This document shows positions 63,694 to 64,000 of a stretch of 64,000 nt of DNA, in pieces. Origin of the DNA: Citrobacter sp. Res13-Sevr-PEB04-36 (GTDB taxonomy: Bacteria > Pseudomonadota > Gammaproteobacteria > Enterobacterales > Enterobacteriaceae); assembly GCF_015672735.1 (NCBI RefSeq), contig NZ_JADABY010000079.1:1-64000 (forward strand), in the 5' to 3' direction. The position numbers and the translations under genes are program-made. Within the stretch, counting starts at the first letter, position 1. Every line of letters starts with the position of its first letter. The notes beneath the pieces were generated by a model that saw only the letters and a list, made by a program, of their open reading frames with translations, ran no database searches and was not told the origin of the DNA.

Positions 63694-64000
63694 TTAAGAG
63701 CGCTTCATCATATCGAAGAAGTCGTCATTGGTCTTGGTCATCGCCAGCTTGTTAATGAGGAATTCCATCGCATCAATTTCCCCCATCGGATGGATAATTT
63801 TGCGCAGGATCCACATTTTCTGCAGCTCTTCCTGAGTGGTGAGCAGCTCTTCTTTACGGGTACCGGAACGGTTGTAGTCGATAGCCGGGAAGACGCGTTT
63901 TTCAGCAATCTTACGCGAGAGGTGCAGTTCCATGTTGCCGGTACCTTTAAACTCTTCATAGATAACTTCATCCATTTTAGAGCCGGTATCGACCAGAGCC
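63694..64000 (-). CDS. rho: Transcription termination factor Rho (3' end only)
   Basis: Rho is the hexameric RNA-dependent ATPase that terminates transcription of untranslated RNAs. Only the last about 102 codons are inside the window, beginning in [17 protein letters not shown] and ending [11 protein letters not shown], a match to the C-terminal ATPase domain of E. coli Rho ([33 protein letters not shown]). The 5' part and the rho leader are beyond the right edge. It is upstream of the wec cluster on the same strand, with a strong terminator between. Confidence 0.97.
   Translation of the reverse strand, partial: ALVDTGSKMDEVIYEEFKGTGNMELHLSRKIAEKRVFPAIDYNRSGTRKEELLTTQEELQKMWILRKIIHPMGEIDAMEFLINKLAMTKTNDDFFDMMKRS

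Overview
The window is chromosomal DNA of a gamma-proteobacterium of the Enterobacteriaceae, in the Escherichia/Salmonella/Citrobacter group. Almost every protein is close to full length against its Escherichia coli counterpart, and the gene order is that of the E. coli hemG-to-rho segment. REP/BIME and ERIC repeats fill the gaps. Several E. coli K-12 genes are missing (yigG/yigF between rarD and corA; aslB/aslA between the tRNA cluster and glmZ) and one accessory gene is added (an rpn gene between rhtB and rhtC). I favour Citrobacter or a near relative, but this is an inference from sequence recalled from memory, not from a search.

Layout. 1-7.6 kb: hemG-trkH, yigZ and pepQ on the minus strand, divergent from the fatty-acid beta-oxidation operon fadBA, with a FadR operator between. 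7.6-18.8 kb: fre and ubiD; rfaH; then the minus-strand run ubiE-ubiJ-ubiB-tatA-tatB-tatC-tatD (ubiquinone synthesis and twin-arginine export), rmuC and udp. 19-27 kb: dlhH, the divergent methionine pair metE/metR, yigM, yigL, pldB and rhtB. 26.9-27.9 kb: the accessory rpn gene, which carries a well-placed in-frame internal start for a 53-residue C-terminal product. 27.9-40.3 kb: rhtC, recQ, pldA, yigI, rarD, corA with a leader peptide gene (corL), LexA-controlled uvrD, and the overlapping block lptM-dapF-yigA-xerC-yigB. 40.4-47.8 kb: cyaY, cyaA (TTG start, CRP site) and the divergent heme operon hemCDXY. 47.8-48.9 kb: REP, a large ERIC with an insert, the sRNA GlmZ, and four tRNA genes (Arg-His-Leu-Pro in transcription order). 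49-63.5 kb: yifK (thrP) and the complete enterobacterial common antigen cluster wecA-wzzE-wecBC-rffGH-wecDE-wzxE-wecF-wzyE-wecG, all on the minus strand. The right edge holds the 3' end of rho.

How the genes work together. The wec cluster is a self-contained pathway: WecA starts the lipid-linked sugar, WecB/WecC make UDP-ManNAcA for WecG, RffH/RffG/WecE/WecD make dTDP-Fuc4NAc for WecF, and WzxE/WzyE/WzzE flip, polymerise and set chain length. HemG, HemC and HemD are heme enzymes. UbiB, UbiD, UbiE and UbiJ belong to ubiquinone synthesis.

Regulation visible in the sequence includes FadR, MetJ, CRP and LexA sites, a probable Rho-linked corA leader, a sigma-54-like promoter at glmZ, and a GcvB-type CA-rich site at yifK. 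The most interesting non-core items are the rpn gene with its nested ORF, the corL leader, the sigma-54-like glmZ promoter, and ERIC copies sitting in the 5' regions of metE and uvrD and carrying related hairpin inserts.
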